Shown piece after piece: positions 50,280 through 61,354 of a stretch of DNA of 64,000 nucleotides; within the stretch, counting starts at the first letter, position 1, and each line of letters opens with the position of its first letter. A program made the translations under genes and the position numbers. This DNA comes from Providencia sp. (GTDB lineage Bacteria; Pseudomonadota; Gammaproteobacteria; Enterobacterales; Enterobacteriaceae): NCBI RefSeq assembly GCF_003533305.1, contig NZ_DOEH01000019.1, positions 64,756 to 128,755 on the forward strand, given 5' to 3'. The notes below the pieces were generated by a model that saw nothing but the letters and a program-made list of their open reading frames with translations, made no database searches and was not told the DNA's origin.

Positions 50280-50834
50280 CTAACGTTTAATCACTTCTTT
50301 TGCAATACCATCAGCGACTTGTTGCCAACCAAGTGCAAGTGTGCGTACTAGCTCAGGGTAGCCATCTTCTTTTTGTTCTAATTGAACATCAAAGTTACGA
50401 CGAGTGACTTCTTTTCCTTGTGTAAAGGTCCAAAAGCCTTGCACTAAAACAATACCATCATAGCGGCCATTAAAAGCCGTTAAAGTAATATCTAGCGTAT
50501 CAGGTGAATTTTGTAGCGCCTGTAATGACACCAGCTGTTCAGGTAAGGCTGTTGAAAGCTCACTCACCATGGATTGTCCTAATTGCTGCTCAAGTGGACT
50601 CGCCCATAAATGCGTACTCGCATTACTGTAGCTAACGTCTGAGGTTTGATAGGTTATCCCATTTGAGGTTAATACATCCGACAACATAACACGTTGTAAC
50701 CAAACCTGATTTTTACTCATCACCTCTACATTTTGAACCTTAGAGGATTTCATTGGCAGCTGATAATACATTTTTTCAGGAACGCTACTACAAGCCGCCA
50801 ACATCAAAACAAATAGGGATAATAAATATCTCAT
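50280..50834 (-). CDS. pqiC: PqiC outer-membrane lipoprotein (YmbA)
   Basis: A 184-residue lipoprotein (lipobox L-A-A-C, Cys15) of the ABC-transporter auxiliary/YmbA family. It forms an outer-membrane ring that docks on the PqiB needle, in a lipid-transport path between membranes. Its ATG overlaps the pqiB stop codon by one base. It is the last gene of the operon. Confidence 0.95.
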   Translation of the reverse strand: MRYLLSLFVLMLAACSSVPEKMYYQLPMKSSKVQNVEVMSKNQVWLQRVMLSDVLTSNGITYQTSDVSYSNASTHLWASPLEQQLGQSMVSELSTALPEQLVSLQALQNSPDTLDITLTAFNGRYDGIVLVQGFWTFTQGKEVTRRNFDVQLEQKEDGYPELVRTLALGWQQVADGIAKEVIKR

Positions 50835-52483
50835 TATTTTTTCACTCCTTTCGGCTCAACATCCTTAGTCGGTTCTGCTTCGAAGACTAATGCATTACTT
50901 TTATTATTCAATGTCCGCAATAATGGCTGAACTTCTCTTAGCACCTGATCTAAGCGTTGCATATTATCAACCATCTTATTATAAGCAGGAGAACCTGGTT
51001 GGAAGCCTTGCATTGCGCGATTCATTTCTTGCAACGTTTTTTGTAAGTCATTTGGCAAATTCTGAAACTCTTTGCTCGCCATCACTTTATTCAGTTCAGA
51101 TAGCATCACATTAGCTTCTTTAATTGTTTTTTGCCCTTCTGCTAGCGTTTGTGTTGTTTGGTTCAACATTGGCTCAATTGGCATATCATTAATTTTATCC
51201 AATACCGCAATCACTTTTTGCTGTATTTGCGCTAAACCACCACTTGTAGTCGGGATAATTTTATAACCGGCAACGACAGTAGGCCCTTTATATTCCCCGG
51301 CATTCGGGATGAAATCGAGGTCAATATAAAGTGCGCCCGTCAATAAATTACCTGATTTTAATGAGCCTCTTAATCCTTCTTTCATTGCTGTCTTCAATTC
51401 ATTTTTTAAATTGAAATTAGCTCCAACATCTTTTGAGAAACGTTCAGGCTCAATGTGGATTAAGACAGGAATACGGAAATCATTATCCAATGATTGATCT
51501 AGGCCTGCGGTATAAAAAGGGACCTGTGCGACAGTACCTAGGCGAATACCGCGGAATTCAACAGGTGCACCCGGTTGAAGTCCGCGCACTGAATCAGAGA
51601 AAAACAACACGAAATCTTGATACTGAGTATATAAAGAATTCTGAATACTACTTTGGCTATCAAATAGTTGGAACTCAGCATTTTCTTTAACGCTACTACC
51701 CGGAACCCAACCATCTGGCACATCAAAACTCACACCGCCCGTTAATAACGTTGCAATTGAGCCCATTTCAACATGTACCCCTTGGGATGACATATCAAAG
51801 GCAATTCCGCTATCTTTCCAAAAACGAACGTTAGAGCTAATTAGCTTGTCATAAGGAGCATTGATGAATAATTGATAACGCATATCACGATTATTCATAT
51901 CAAAATTACTGGTTTCGACAGAACCAACACGGTAACCGCGAAATAGAATCGGGTCTCCCGGATTAAGTTGCCCTGCCTTATCACTCATCAACGTGATACG
52001 GATACCTTTTGCATCTGGTGACGCTAAAGGTGGAGTATCCAATAAGGTAAATTCAAAATGCTCTTTGGCAGCGAGTCCTGGTTGCAATTCAATATATGCA
52101 CCTGATAACAACGTGCCTAATCCAGTCACGCCATCACGACCAATTGTTGGTTTAACTATCCAAAAAGCAGAATCTGTACGCAGTAGCTCTTTCATGTCAT
52201 TATTTAGCCGCGCTTTAATAATTACGCGACTGAAATTGTCATCGAGGGTAACGCTTTCCACAACACCAATATCGACACTGCGACTTTTAATTTTCGTTTT
52301 ACCCGCCTCAATCCCTTCTGCGTTATAAGTTATCAGCGTGACTTCAGGGCCTTGATGGCTATAGTGGTAAAATAGTATCCAAGCACCTAATAATACAGTC
52401 ACAATAGGGATCACCCATACCGGTGACCAGCTTTTTAATTTACTGACTTTGGCGTTGGCCTGTGGTGTTTCTTGATCTGTCAC
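50834..52483 (-). CDS. pqiB: PqiB, MCE-domain lipid transport protein
   Basis: A 549-residue inner-membrane-anchored protein. One N-terminal helix (about 20-40) is followed by three MCE domains (around 45-150, 160-265 and 285-400; L-S-G-A-Y-I-E-L, P-G-D-P-I-L-F-R-G, P-G-A-P-V-E-F-R-G-I) and a long C-terminal coiled coil that forms the hollow needle. It moves lipids across the periplasm and protects against membrane stress such as paraquat. The ATG overlaps the pqiA stop (ATGA). Confidence 0.96.
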   Translation of the reverse strand: MTDQETPQANAKVSKLKSWSPVWVIPIVTVLLGAWILFYHYSHQGPEVTLITYNAEGIEAGKTKIKSRSVDIGVVESVTLDDNFSRVIIKARLNNDMKELLRTDSAFWIVKPTIGRDGVTGLGTLLSGAYIELQPGLAAKEHFEFTLLDTPPLASPDAKGIRITLMSDKAGQLNPGDPILFRGYRVGSVETSNFDMNNRDMRYQLFINAPYDKLISSNVRFWKDSGIAFDMSSQGVHVEMGSIATLLTGGVSFDVPDGWVPGSSVKENAEFQLFDSQSSIQNSLYTQYQDFVLFFSDSVRGLQPGAPVEFRGIRLGTVAQVPFYTAGLDQSLDNDFRIPVLIHIEPERFSKDVGANFNLKNELKTAMKEGLRGSLKSGNLLTGALYIDLDFIPNAGEYKGPTVVAGYKIIPTTSGGLAQIQQKVIAVLDKINDMPIEPMLNQTTQTLAEGQKTIKEANVMLSELNKVMASKEFQNLPNDLQKTLQEMNRAMQGFQPGSPAYNKMVDNMQRLDQVLREVQPLLRTLNNKSNALVFEAEPTKDVEPKGVKK

Positions 52484-53754
52484 CCGATGACTCCTTCTTG
52501 TTCAACAGTTTTTACTGTATTTCTTTTTTCACTGCGATCCCATGTCAATCTTGGATCAAACGTCATCGCGGCAAACATCGTTAAAATAACAACGACACCA
52601 AAGAAAATCACACCCTGTGCAGGGACGATACTCATTAACTGCCCCATTTGAACTAATGCGGCTAAAATAGTGATAACAAATACGTCAATCATTGACCAAC
52701 GACCAACATACTCCACCATTTCATAAATAAAATGCATACGATGCGGATCTCTATTGCCATAGCCTTTTGAATCAAGGCATAGCCACGCAATACTTATCAT
52801 TTTCAATGATGGCACCATAATACTGGCAATAAAAATAATTAAAGCCACAGGATAGGAACCATCTTCCCACAGTAATATCACACCATCCATAATGGTTGAA
52901 TGCAAATCACTACCTAAGGTATTCGTTGTCATGACAGGCAATACATTCGCAGGAATATAAAGCAAAATTGAGGTTAATAATAGTGCCCAAGTCCATTGTA
53001 TACTTTGATGTTTTCGAACGGCCCCATGTGCGTAACAACGCGTACATTGCGATTGCTCTGCCGGTAAAATTGCCGTGCAAACAAGGCATAACCTGACACC
53101 TTGGCTAATTCCGGTTTGCCCAACTTTCAATTTTTTATCCAGCAAAGGCGCCGCTTCAATTCGATTCCATAACCAATGGCGGTCAAGGCACTGAAATGCC
53201 CTGACTTGTAACATGCAAAATAAGCAATAAGGGATAAAACTCAGCCCGACACCAATATCACCATAAGCAATTAATTTTACAAAGCTGACTAATACACCCG
53301 CTAAAAATATCTCAGCCATGCACCATGTTTTCATCTGAAATAAGATGCGTGTTATCCACACTTTTAGTCTCTTAGGGATATGCACTTGCAACCCTAAGAG
53401 AATAATCGTCACCATACAAAATGCAGGGATGACAAGTGAAAAAAACAAGAAAAACAAAGCTAAACCGCTATAGCGGGTTGTCGAGATAATTTCAATGATT
53501 TGAAAAAGAGAGATCTCATTTTCAATACCCGCCGCGCCCATTTTCACAAAAGGAAATAGACAAGCAACAAATAGCATCGCTAGTGCGCTAAATGCATAAG
53601 CTGCTGGTTGCTTGTAAGGGTATCGCCACTTTGAAATTAACGTTGTATCACAGCGTGGACAAGTCGCTTTACTGCCCTGTTCCAATTCAGGAACGGCAAT
53701 CAGCATGTCACACTGTGTACAAAGTACATGTTCATGAGACTCATGAGAACACAA
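52480..53754 (-). CDS. pqiA: PqiA, inner-membrane partner of PqiB
   Basis: A 424-residue integral membrane protein with two similar halves of four helices each. Each half is preceded by a zinc-ribbon-like Cys pair set (C-T-Q-C with C-P-R-C near residues 12-35; C-L-V-C with C-T-R-C near 215-235). The start is TTG at 53754 with a GGAGAG site 8 bases upstream, giving the same N-terminus as E. coli PqiA (M-C-x-H). It follows uup by 35 bases. Confidence 0.94.
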   Translation of the reverse strand: MCSHESHEHVLCTQCDMLIAVPELEQGSKATCPRCDTTLISKWRYPYKQPAAYAFSALAMLFVACLFPFVKMGAAGIENEISLFQIIEIISTTRYSGLALFFLFFSLVIPAFCMVTIILLGLQVHIPKRLKVWITRILFQMKTWCMAEIFLAGVLVSFVKLIAYGDIGVGLSFIPYCLFCMLQVRAFQCLDRHWLWNRIEAAPLLDKKLKVGQTGISQGVRLCLVCTAILPAEQSQCTRCYAHGAVRKHQSIQWTWALLLTSILLYIPANVLPVMTTNTLGSDLHSTIMDGVILLWEDGSYPVALIIFIASIMVPSLKMISIAWLCLDSKGYGNRDPHRMHFIYEMVEYVGRWSMIDVFVITILAALVQMGQLMSIVPAQGVIFFGVVVILTMFAAMTFDPRLTWDRSEKRNTVKTVEQEGVIG

Positions 53755-53789
53755 GGTATTGTCTCTCCTCTTTATTTCAAATCGTTATC

Positions 53790-55697
53790 TCAACCGTTTT
53801 TCTGTAATTCAAGCTCTTGCCAACGATCAAACGCTTGCTCTAATTCTTGCTCTTTTTCAGCCAGAGAGCTCAAGGTTTTTTCTGTAACATCATGAGGTTG
53901 ATTAAAGAAATCAGCATCGCCAATTTTGGCCTGAAGCGCTTCAACTTCGGATTCAAGTTGCTCTAATTTTGCTGGTAGTAACTCTAATTCACGCAGCAAA
54001 TTGTAGCTTAACTTATTCACTTTCTTTGTTGGCTCTTTTGGCTTAACACTTTTTTCTGGCGCAGCGACTTTACTGTTTTGTTCAGGCTTTAAACTCACAG
54101 TTTGTGCTCTTTGTTGCTGAGCATCAAAATATCCGCCCGCAAAACGCTTAATTACGCCATTGCCTTCAAAAATCCAGCACTCTGTCACACTGTTATCAAC
54201 AAATTCACGGTCATGGCTGACCAACAACACAGTACCTTGATAACTATCAACTAATTCTTCAAGTAGCTCTAATGTTTCTACATCAAGGTCATTAGTTGGC
54301 TCATCGAGGATCAATAAATTACTTGGTTTTAAAAATAAACGGGCAAGTAATAAACGATTACGCTCACCACCGGACAATGCTCTCACTGGTGTCATGGCAC
54401 GTTTTGGCGGGAACATAAAGTCTTGTAAATAACCTAAAACATGGCGCGGTTTACCGTTAACCATGACTTCTTGCTTACCTTCAGCAAGGTTATCCATCAC
54501 GGTTTTATCTGGGTCAAGTGCAGCACGATGTTGGTCAAAATAGGCAACTTCAAGTTTAGTACCACAATGTACTCGACCACTATCTGCCTGTAAATCACCA
54601 AGCATCAAACGTAGCAAAGTTGTTTTACCACATCCATTTGGCCCCACTAGCGCAATTTTGTCTCCACGCATAACTTGCGCAGAAAAATCATTGACGAGTA
54701 CTTTATTATCAATTTGATAATTCACGTTTTCCATTTCAAACACAATTTTGCCTGAACGGGCAGCTTCGCCAACTTGCATGCGTGCAGTTCCCATTACTTC
54801 ACGGCGCTCGGAACGCTCGACTCGCAAGGCTTTCAGTGCACGAACACGACCTTCATTACGCGTACGTCTCGCTTTAATCCCTTGGCGGATCCAAGTTTCT
54901 TCTTGTGCTAGCTTGCGATCAAACTCAGCATTTTGCATTTCTTCTACGCGCAGAGCTTCTTCTTTACTCAACAAGTAGTTGTCATAATCACCCGGCCATG
55001 ACGCTAATTGTCCTCGGTCTAAATCGATAATACGAGTTGCCATATTACGAATAAAAGAACGGTCATGGGAAATAAATACGATACTACCTTGGAAATCTTT
55101 TAAGAAATTTTCCAACCATAAAATAGTTTCGATATCTAAGTGGTTCGTTGGCTCATCAAGGAACAATACGCGAGGATTACTCACCAGCGCACGACCTAAA
55201 GCCGCTTTACGCAACCACCCACCCGAAAGTGAAGACAGCTCAGCATCTCCCGGTAAACCTAGTTTCTTTAGAACGTCCTCAATACGAGAATCGAGTAGCC
55301 ATAAATTACGGTTATCTAGAATTTCTTGAACTTCAGATAATTTATTTAAATTTTTCTCACTCGGGTCTTCTTCAACCAATTTTAAGATGTGGTGATAATC
55401 TTTTAAATATTGTGCTTGTTCAGCGACGCCTTCAGCAACAAAATCATAAATAGTCCCTTCAACGTTACGCGGAGGGTCTTGTTGCAAACGTGCCACAATA
55501 AGATCTTGTTCATAAATTAGCTGACCATCATCAAGAGGTTGCTCTTTAGTCAGCACTCTCATCAACGTTGATTTGCCCGCACCATTACGGCCAACTAAAC
55601 AAACTCGCTCATTATCTTCAATATGTATTTCTGTGTTATCAAGTAGTGGTGCATCACTAAAAGCAAGGTATGCACCAGACAAATTAATTAAAGCCAT
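53790..55697 (-). CDS. uup: ABC-F ATPase Uup
   Basis: A 635-residue soluble ABC-F protein with two nucleotide-binding domains: Walker A G-R-N-G-A-G-K-S-T near 36-44 and G-P-N-G-C-G-K-T-T near 345-360, and signatures L-S-G-G-W and L-S-G-G-E-R. A basic linker lies between them and a C-terminal DNA-binding coiled coil at the end. Uup limits precise excision of transposons and helps ribosome assembly and branched-DNA processing. It starts 13 bases after rlmKL and heads the pqi genes, as in E. coli. Confidence 0.96.
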   Translation of the reverse strand: MALINLSGAYLAFSDAPLLDNTEIHIEDNERVCLVGRNGAGKSTLMRVLTKEQPLDDGQLIYEQDLIVARLQQDPPRNVEGTIYDFVAEGVAEQAQYLKDYHHILKLVEEDPSEKNLNKLSEVQEILDNRNLWLLDSRIEDVLKKLGLPGDAELSSLSGGWLRKAALGRALVSNPRVLFLDEPTNHLDIETILWLENFLKDFQGSIVFISHDRSFIRNMATRIIDLDRGQLASWPGDYDNYLLSKEEALRVEEMQNAEFDRKLAQEETWIRQGIKARRTRNEGRVRALKALRVERSERREVMGTARMQVGEAARSGKIVFEMENVNYQIDNKVLVNDFSAQVMRGDKIALVGPNGCGKTTLLRLMLGDLQADSGRVHCGTKLEVAYFDQHRAALDPDKTVMDNLAEGKQEVMVNGKPRHVLGYLQDFMFPPKRAMTPVRALSGGERNRLLLARLFLKPSNLLILDEPTNDLDVETLELLEELVDSYQGTVLLVSHDREFVDNSVTECWIFEGNGVIKRFAGGYFDAQQQRAQTVSLKPEQNSKVAAPEKSVKPKEPTKKVNKLSYNLLRELELLPAKLEQLESEVEALQAKIGDADFFNQPHDVTEKTLSSLAEKEQELEQAFDRWQELELQKNG

Positions 55698-55710
55698 TGA
55701 TTCTTATCCT

Positions 55711-57819
55711 TTACTCTGCGTGACGAATTAGCCAGCAGTTATGAATTTGACGATTACGGGCGAAATCTTCTGAACGTGTTTTGCCAGTAATTTCTTCTGC
55801 ATGTAGCCCTAGCTCATCCAGCGCCTCAGTATCCATTTTGAAACCACGTTTATTATTCGAAAACATGACAGTTCCACCACGGCGTAGCAGGCGTTTTAAA
55901 TCGGTAATTAATTGAATGTGATCGCGTTGTACGTCGAAAGTACCATCCATACGTTTTGAATTTGAGAACGTAGGGGGATCGATGAAGATCAGATCAAATT
56001 GTTCGTCACTATTCGCTAACCAGCCTAAACAATCCGCTTGTATTAAACGATGTTGGCGACCAGATAAACCATTTGCTTGTAGATTTTTCTCTGCCCATTC
56101 TAAATAAGTACGCGACATATCAACAGAAGTGGTACTTTTTGCGCCGCCAAGACCTGCATGAACAGTTGCAGAGCCTGTATAACAGAACAGATTTAGAAAA
56201 TCTGCACCTTTACTCATTTGCCCTAACATACGACGCGCGACACGATGATCAAGGAATAATCCCGTATCAAGGTAGTCCGTTAAGTTAACTAACATTTTCG
56301 CGTTGTATTCTTGCACTAAAAAGAAATCATCTTTTTGGGCTAATTTTTCGTATTGCTGTTTGCCTTTTTGACGTTGACGCGTTTTAAGTATCAACTGATT
56401 AGAGGTCAATTCCAAAACATTCATCGTGGCTGTAATGACATCAAACAGACGTTGGCGTGCTTTACGCTCATCAACGGTTTTTGGTGGCGCATATTCTTGC
56501 ACAACCACTTTGCTACCGTAAATATCCACGGCTACGTTATATTCAGGCAAATCCGCATCATAGACTCGGTAGCAATCAACACCTTGCTGCTTCGCCCATT
56601 TACTCAGTTTTTTATGATTTTTACGCAAACGATTTGCAAAATCAGGAGAAATTTCGCCAACACCTTCAGAAGGTACTGCTGCCAATATGTAGTTTTTCTG
56701 CACGCAATCGAGAGGACCATTTTTGGCCTTAAATTCGCGCTCTGAACGTAATTGCAAACAACTCAGTAACTCAGGTGAACCACTGAATACCGAAAAACGC
56801 CATCCAGGAAAACGTGCTTTAACGACACGTCCAAATTGACTGTGCAATGCCACCAGCGCTGGCTCGCTTTCTAAACGTTCACCGTATGGCGGATTACAAA
56901 CAATCGTACCGGTTATCTCAGTTTTTACTGGATTTTCAAGAGATGCTGCATCCCCTTGATTAAAGCTAATTAAATCTTGTAGCCCTGCTCTGCGGGCATT
57001 GGCGCGTGCCATATCTAATACACGTTTATCAATGTCATAACCATAAAAACGTGAAGTCGTTTCTTTAAGACCTTGACGAAAACGCACTTGTGCTTCCGCT
57101 TTTAGTTCACGCCATAGCTCCGCATTATATTTCGACCACGCGTAAAAACCCCAATGCTCACGATATAAACCTGGCGCTCTATCCGCAGCCATCATTGCAG
57201 CTTCAATTAATAAAGTACCTGAGCCACACATAGGATCGACCAAAGGCGTCCCATTTTGCCAGCCAGAACGATTAATAATCGCCGCACCCAAGGTTTCTTT
57301 TAATGGTGCTTGACCCGCAAGGTCACGATAAGCACGAACATGTAAAGAGTCGCCACTTAAATCTAAAGCAACACTGACTCTTTCTTTATTAAGGTACACA
57401 TTGACACGAATATCAGCTTGCTGACGTGCAACATCAGGTCGTTGATCTAACTTACGCGTAAAGCAGTCTACGATGGCATCTTTGACTCTCAATGCACCAT
57501 ACTGACTATTACGAATTTCGTCATTCGTACCAGTAAAGTGCACCACAAAAGTGTCATTAACTGAGAAAATTTCTGTCCAGTCAATCGCTTGTACACCTAG
57601 ATACAAATCCATATCGCTATAGACGTCAAAATCACTTAAAGGCAATAAAATACGCGATGCCAGCCGACTCCAAAGTAGGCTTTGGTACATCACTCGTTCA
57701 TCGGCCTGAAAATAGACACCCCCTTGTGCAATCTTGCACTGGCTAGCTCCAAGAGCTTCCAATTCCGTTTTCAGTAGTTCTTCCAGGCCTCGAGCTGTGC
57801 TGGCAAACAAAGAATTCAT
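55711..57819 (-). CDS. rlmL: 23S rRNA (guanine-N2/N7) methyltransferase RlmKL
   Basis: A 702-residue fusion of two methyltransferases. RlmL (with THUMP domain about 45-155, N-P-P-Y-G near 305) makes m2G2445, and RlmK (about 400-702, [10 protein letters not shown] near 635) makes m7G2069 in 23S rRNA. Both SAM-binding glycine motifs are present ([17 protein letters not shown]). I take ATG 57819 (M-N-S-L-F-A-S-T), the E. coli start; a TTG seven codons earlier is less likely. Confidence 0.96.
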   Translation of the reverse strand: MNSLFASTARGLEELLKTELEALGASQCKIAQGGVYFQADERVMYQSLLWSRLASRILLPLSDFDVYSDMDLYLGVQAIDWTEIFSVNDTFVVHFTGTNDEIRNSQYGALRVKDAIVDCFTRKLDQRPDVARQQADIRVNVYLNKERVSVALDLSGDSLHVRAYRDLAGQAPLKETLGAAIINRSGWQNGTPLVDPMCGSGTLLIEAAMMAADRAPGLYREHWGFYAWSKYNAELWRELKAEAQVRFRQGLKETTSRFYGYDIDKRVLDMARANARRAGLQDLISFNQGDAASLENPVKTEITGTIVCNPPYGERLESEPALVALHSQFGRVVKARFPGWRFSVFSGSPELLSCLQLRSEREFKAKNGPLDCVQKNYILAAVPSEGVGEISPDFANRLRKNHKKLSKWAKQQGVDCYRVYDADLPEYNVAVDIYGSKVVVQEYAPPKTVDERKARQRLFDVITATMNVLELTSNQLILKTRQRQKGKQQYEKLAQKDDFFLVQEYNAKMLVNLTDYLDTGLFLDHRVARRMLGQMSKGADFLNLFCYTGSATVHAGLGGAKSTTSVDMSRTYLEWAEKNLQANGLSGRQHRLIQADCLGWLANSDEQFDLIFIDPPTFSNSKRMDGTFDVQRDHIQLITDLKRLLRRGGTVMFSNNKRGFKMDTEALDELGLHAEEITGKTRSEDFARNRQIHNCWLIRHAE

Positions 57820-57917
57820 AGTATTTATTACCGATTTCAATGAAAATTGTTGCGCATTATAGCTAATCTTATGCGCTTGTCATAAAGTTGCTGTGCAACA
57901 ATTATAAGGATTAAAAA

Positions 57918-59033
57918 ATGATAACGCTTTCGCGCATTTATACACACCCAATCAAATCAATGAGAGGGATACGTTTATCTCATGCATTCGCTGATATCAG
58001 CGGACTGACTTTTGATCGTAACTTTATGGTAACGACACTGGAAGGTAAATTCATTACTGCAAGAAAATATCCACAGATGTTACTGTTCACACCCGCTATG
58101 CTTAATAATGGGCTTTATCTTAGAGCACCAAATGGCGAAAGCGCTACCGTATTGTATCAGGACTTTAACGATAATCAGAGTCCTACTGAAGTTTGGGGCA
58201 ATCATTTTCATGCGCTTATTGCGCCGGATGCGATAAATACTTGGTTAAGCAGCTTTTTTGACGAGCCAGTTCAATTACGTTGGCTCAGTCCTCAGCTATC
58301 TCGCAGAGTGAAAACCCATACCGATATTCCATTATCCTTTGCAGATGGTTACCCTTTTCTATTAATTAGTGAATCTTCAGTACAAGAACTTCAACGTCGT
58401 TGCCCTGCAAGTATTAAGCTTGAGCAATTTCGCGGTAACTTGATTATTACTGGCGCCAAACCTTTCGAAGAAGATACCTGGAAAAAAATTCAAATAGGCG
58501 ATATCGTTTTCACTTTAGACAAGCCTTGTAGTCGCTGCATTTTAACCACCGTCAGCCCTGAAAAAGGCATCAAACATCCGAATAGTGAGCCTCTGGCAAC
58601 GTTACAAACATTCCGCACAGCAGAAAATGGGAATGTGGATTTTGGTCAAAATGTCATTATTCACAACACGGGTGTCATTCGCGTTGGCGATCAACTCACC
58701 GTATTAGAAACCAAGTTAGCAGAAAAATACGTTGAGAAAGAAAGAGAAACACCCGTCGCGGTATCGACCAATAAACCACAAATCAACACGTTGAGTTTAA
58801 TCTTTGAAGGTATTGAATATCAAGGGGATAATCAGAGTGTTATCTTAGAACAGCTTGAATCACATGGTATCTCTGTTCCATATTCATGCCGTGCAGGTCT
58901 TTGTGGTTGTTGTAAAATAAAGCTTATCGAAGGGGAAGTAACACCATTAAAACAAAGTGCAATTAAAGATAATGGCTATATATTAGCCTGTAGCTGCATA
59001 CCTAAAAGCGCAGTCAAACTTGCTTTAAAATAG
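57918..59033 (+). CDS. ycbX: YcbX MOSC/2Fe-2S protein (N-hydroxylated base detoxification)
   Basis: A 371-residue molybdenum enzyme with an N-terminal MOSC beta-barrel (1-100), a MOSC domain (about 110-270; R-F-R-G-N-type Q-F-R-G-N, and the Mo-ligand Cys in K-P-C-S-R-C) and a C-terminal plant-type ferredoxin domain (about 285-371) with C-R-A-G-L-C-G-C-C and a late C. It reduces N-hydroxylated compounds such as 6-hydroxylaminopurine. AAGGATT precedes the ATG. Divergent from rlmKL. Confidence 0.94.
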   Translation: MITLSRIYTHPIKSMRGIRLSHAFADISGLTFDRNFMVTTLEGKFITARKYPQMLLFTPAMLNNGLYLRAPNGESATVLYQDFNDNQSPTEVWGNHFHALIAPDAINTWLSSFFDEPVQLRWLSPQLSRRVKTHTDIPLSFADGYPFLLISESSVQELQRRCPASIKLEQFRGNLIITGAKPFEEDTWKKIQIGDIVFTLDKPCSRCILTTVSPEKGIKHPNSEPLATLQTFRTAENGNVDFGQNVIIHNTGVIRVGDQLTVLETKLAEKYVEKERETPVAVSTNKPQINTLSLIFEGIEYQGDNQSVILEQLESHGISVPYSCRAGLCGCCKIKLIEGEVTPLKQSAIKDNGYILACSCIPKSAVKLALK

Positions 59034-59186
59034 TATTAATAGATTTGTCTATTCAAACACCATCACGAAAAATAATTTAGATAAAGTGATGGTGTTAATA
59101 AACTAGAGTTAAATTAATCGTTATATTTATATGATGGTATTTTATTTATTTTTACTTTTCTGTATTCACCGATCATAAACGATCAA

Positions 59187-59732
59187 CTAAATGACATTTC
59201 CATATAGTATACGCTTAGTCTTAGCTGAATATTGCATCATACGATCATTCATGATCTTAATTGGATCACAAAATCGCAAAGTCCTATCTGATAATTCAAG
59301 CTGTGGCTCCGCTAATAAACATAAACTCGCCGATATACCTGCTTCCGCAATGATAAATGTTGAATAGCAATTAGTATTCTCTAAACACACTTGAACCAAT
59401 TGCCCTTGAGCAGGCTCAGTAACATAGTGAAAGGTTGAAAAATACCAGCTTTTAGGCATTTGTGGTTTTAAAAAACGAAAAGCAACAAGACTATTTAATA
59501 CTAACTCCGCTCTTTCTTCGAGAGTTATATTTAATCTCTTCGCTTGCTCATCAAATATATAATATTCACCTGCATCTTCAATACTAAATGGCATTTCATT
59601 TCGAGCAAAAGCCGTTAGCATTTTTGCGGGAAAACATGACCGGAATATCATTCCGTTGGCGAGGTCTAGCATCACCCTGTCATGATCATGATCAAAATAC
59701 CAACGCCAATGATCATCAGGTTTAATTTTCAT
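59187..59732 (-). CDS. zapC: Cell division protein ZapC
   Basis: A 181-residue cytoplasmic protein that binds FtsZ and promotes bundling at the Z ring. The start M-K-I-K-P-D-D-x-W-R-W-Y and D-L-A-N-G-M-I-F-R-S match the family. AAGGATC precedes the ATG. It stands between ycbX and pyrD, its usual place. Confidence 0.93.
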   Translation of the reverse strand: MKIKPDDHWRWYFDHDHDRVMLDLANGMIFRSCFPAKMLTAFARNEMPFSIEDAGEYYIFDEQAKRLNITLEERAELVLNSLVAFRFLKPQMPKSWYFSTFHYVTEPAQGQLVQVCLENTNCYSTFIIAEAGISASLCLLAEPQLELSDRTLRFCDPIKIMNDRMMQYSAKTKRILYGNVI

Positions 59733-59935
59733 AAACGATCCTTCAGCGATTTATCGGTAAATAAACTTTAGGATCGATCATCAATAATGATTGTTCCAAA
59801 AATCTATAATGAGTCCTTAAATGTCCAAGTTAAGATTAGATAATAAAGCACTATATTTGACGTAAATAACCTATAACTTAAAGCATAAAGGAGATGAAAC
59901 TAGTTAAAAAATAAACAATATTCATAATATAGATT

Positions 59936-59965
59936 AAAAGGGGGAATAAATAAACCCCCTTGATA
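59936..59965 (-). terminator. Rho-independent terminator of pyrD
   Basis: On the minus strand AAGGGGG and CCCCCTT form a 7-bp stem with a 10-base loop, followed by TT and more A/T. Confidence 0.85.
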
Positions 59966-59982
59966 TGTAAATTTACACTTTA

Positions 59983-60993
59983 TTAGATATTATTGACAAT
60001 ATCTTTTATTAATTTTGGTCCATGGTAAATAAAGCCAGAATAAATTTGTATTAATGAGGCCCCAGCTTCCATTTTTTCCCGAGCGGCTGTCAGTGAATCA
60101 ATTCCACCCACACCAATAATTGGCAATTTACCGTTTAATTCTTGGGAAATAAGCTTAATCACTTGGGTACTTTTTAATTGAACTGGGCGTCCGCTTAATC
60201 CCCCCATTTCATTGCAATGATTTAAACCTTGTACCAATGAACGGTCTAACGTTGTATTCGTGGCAATAACACCATCTATATTATGTCGAACTAAGCTATC
60301 AGCAACCTGAATAATTTCTTCTTCAGTTAAATCCGGTGCAATTTTAACAGCAACTGGAACATATTTCTGATGCACAGATTGCAACTCAAGTTGCTTAGCT
60401 TTAATACCACTTAATAAATCATCTAAAGCTTCGCCATATTGCAAAGTGCGTAGACCGGGAGTATTTGGAGAAGAAATATTCACGGCAATATAACCGGCAT
60501 GGGCATAAACTTTATCCATGCAAATTAAATAGTCGTCTTTACCTTGTTCAACGGGCGTATCTTTATTTTTACCAATATTAATACCAATTATTCCGCCATA
60601 ATTTGATTTTTTGACATTCTCAACAAGGTTATCAACGCCTTTATTATTAAATCCCATTCGATTAATCAAACCTTCCGCTTCGACTAATCTAAACAAACGC
60701 GGCTTGTCATTACCTGACTGTGGTTTCGGCGTAATCGTTCCAATCTCAACAAAACCAAAACCCATAGCGCCGAAAGCATCAATACAATCACCATCTTTGT
60801 CTAAACCCGCAGCAAGCCCTAAGGGATTCTTAAACGAAAGTCCCATGCATTGAACAGGTTTAGTCGCAACAGATTGGCGTAAAAGGAATTTTAGAGGGGA
60901 ATTAGTTAAACGTTGGAGCTGACGAAAAGTCAATTCGTGAGCTTTTTCAGGGTCGAACTGAAATAATGCCTTGCGGGCAAGGTGATATAACAT
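59983..60993 (-). CDS. pyrD: Dihydroorotate dehydrogenase (quinone), class 2
   Basis: A 336-residue flavoenzyme of pyrimidine synthesis, oxidising dihydroorotate with quinone at the inner membrane. The N-terminal helical membrane-association segment, L-A-A-G-L-D-K-D-G, the catalytic Ser region [17 protein letters not shown] and the FMN-phosphate loop G-V-G-G-I are intact. I take ATG 60993, giving the E. coli length; a TTG two codons earlier is unlikely. Confidence 0.97.
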   Translation of the reverse strand: MLYHLARKALFQFDPEKAHELTFRQLQRLTNSPLKFLLRQSVATKPVQCMGLSFKNPLGLAAGLDKDGDCIDAFGAMGFGFVEIGTITPKPQSGNDKPRLFRLVEAEGLINRMGFNNKGVDNLVENVKKSNYGGIIGINIGKNKDTPVEQGKDDYLICMDKVYAHAGYIAVNISSPNTPGLRTLQYGEALDDLLSGIKAKQLELQSVHQKYVPVAVKIAPDLTEEEIIQVADSLVRHNIDGVIATNTTLDRSLVQGLNHCNEMGGLSGRPVQLKSTQVIKLISQELNGKLPIIGVGGIDSLTAAREKMEAGASLIQIYSGFIYHGPKLIKDIVNNI

Positions 60994-60999
60994 ATTCAA

Positions 61000-61354
61000 T
61001 AACCTATTTTCTATCTATGCGAATACATGTCTAAGCGTAAAGAAAGACACAATATTGCGCGTGCCAATACACTCGCCAATTTAGTTTGCCGAGCCCCTAA
61101 TAACATAGCTTATTTTTCATTCGATAAAACGCGCTATAGACTACCTTAACTTGACGTTATTTACCCATGAAAAAATCAATAAAAATGATGTTTGATTGAT
61201 TTATCACCATTTAAGACCCCGTTAGATATGCGAGGACAACAACAAGATAAGAATAATAGGTAATAAAAAGCCCCTAAAATTTAATTTAAGGGCATAAATT
61301 GACAGTTTAATCGTTATCCCATTTAGGAAATATATAAACCTAGTTTTGATACTG
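61000..61354. other. Spacer between pyrD and pepN
   Basis: A 355-base gap with the pepN terminator (61265-61293) and the pyrD promoter region. The ssu sulfonate genes found here in E. coli are absent. No gene was seen. Confidence 0.6.
61265..61293 (-). terminator. Rho-independent terminator of pepN
   Basis: On the minus strand GCCCTTAAAT can pair with ATTTTAGGGGC (one bulge), followed by TTTTT. Confidence 0.85.
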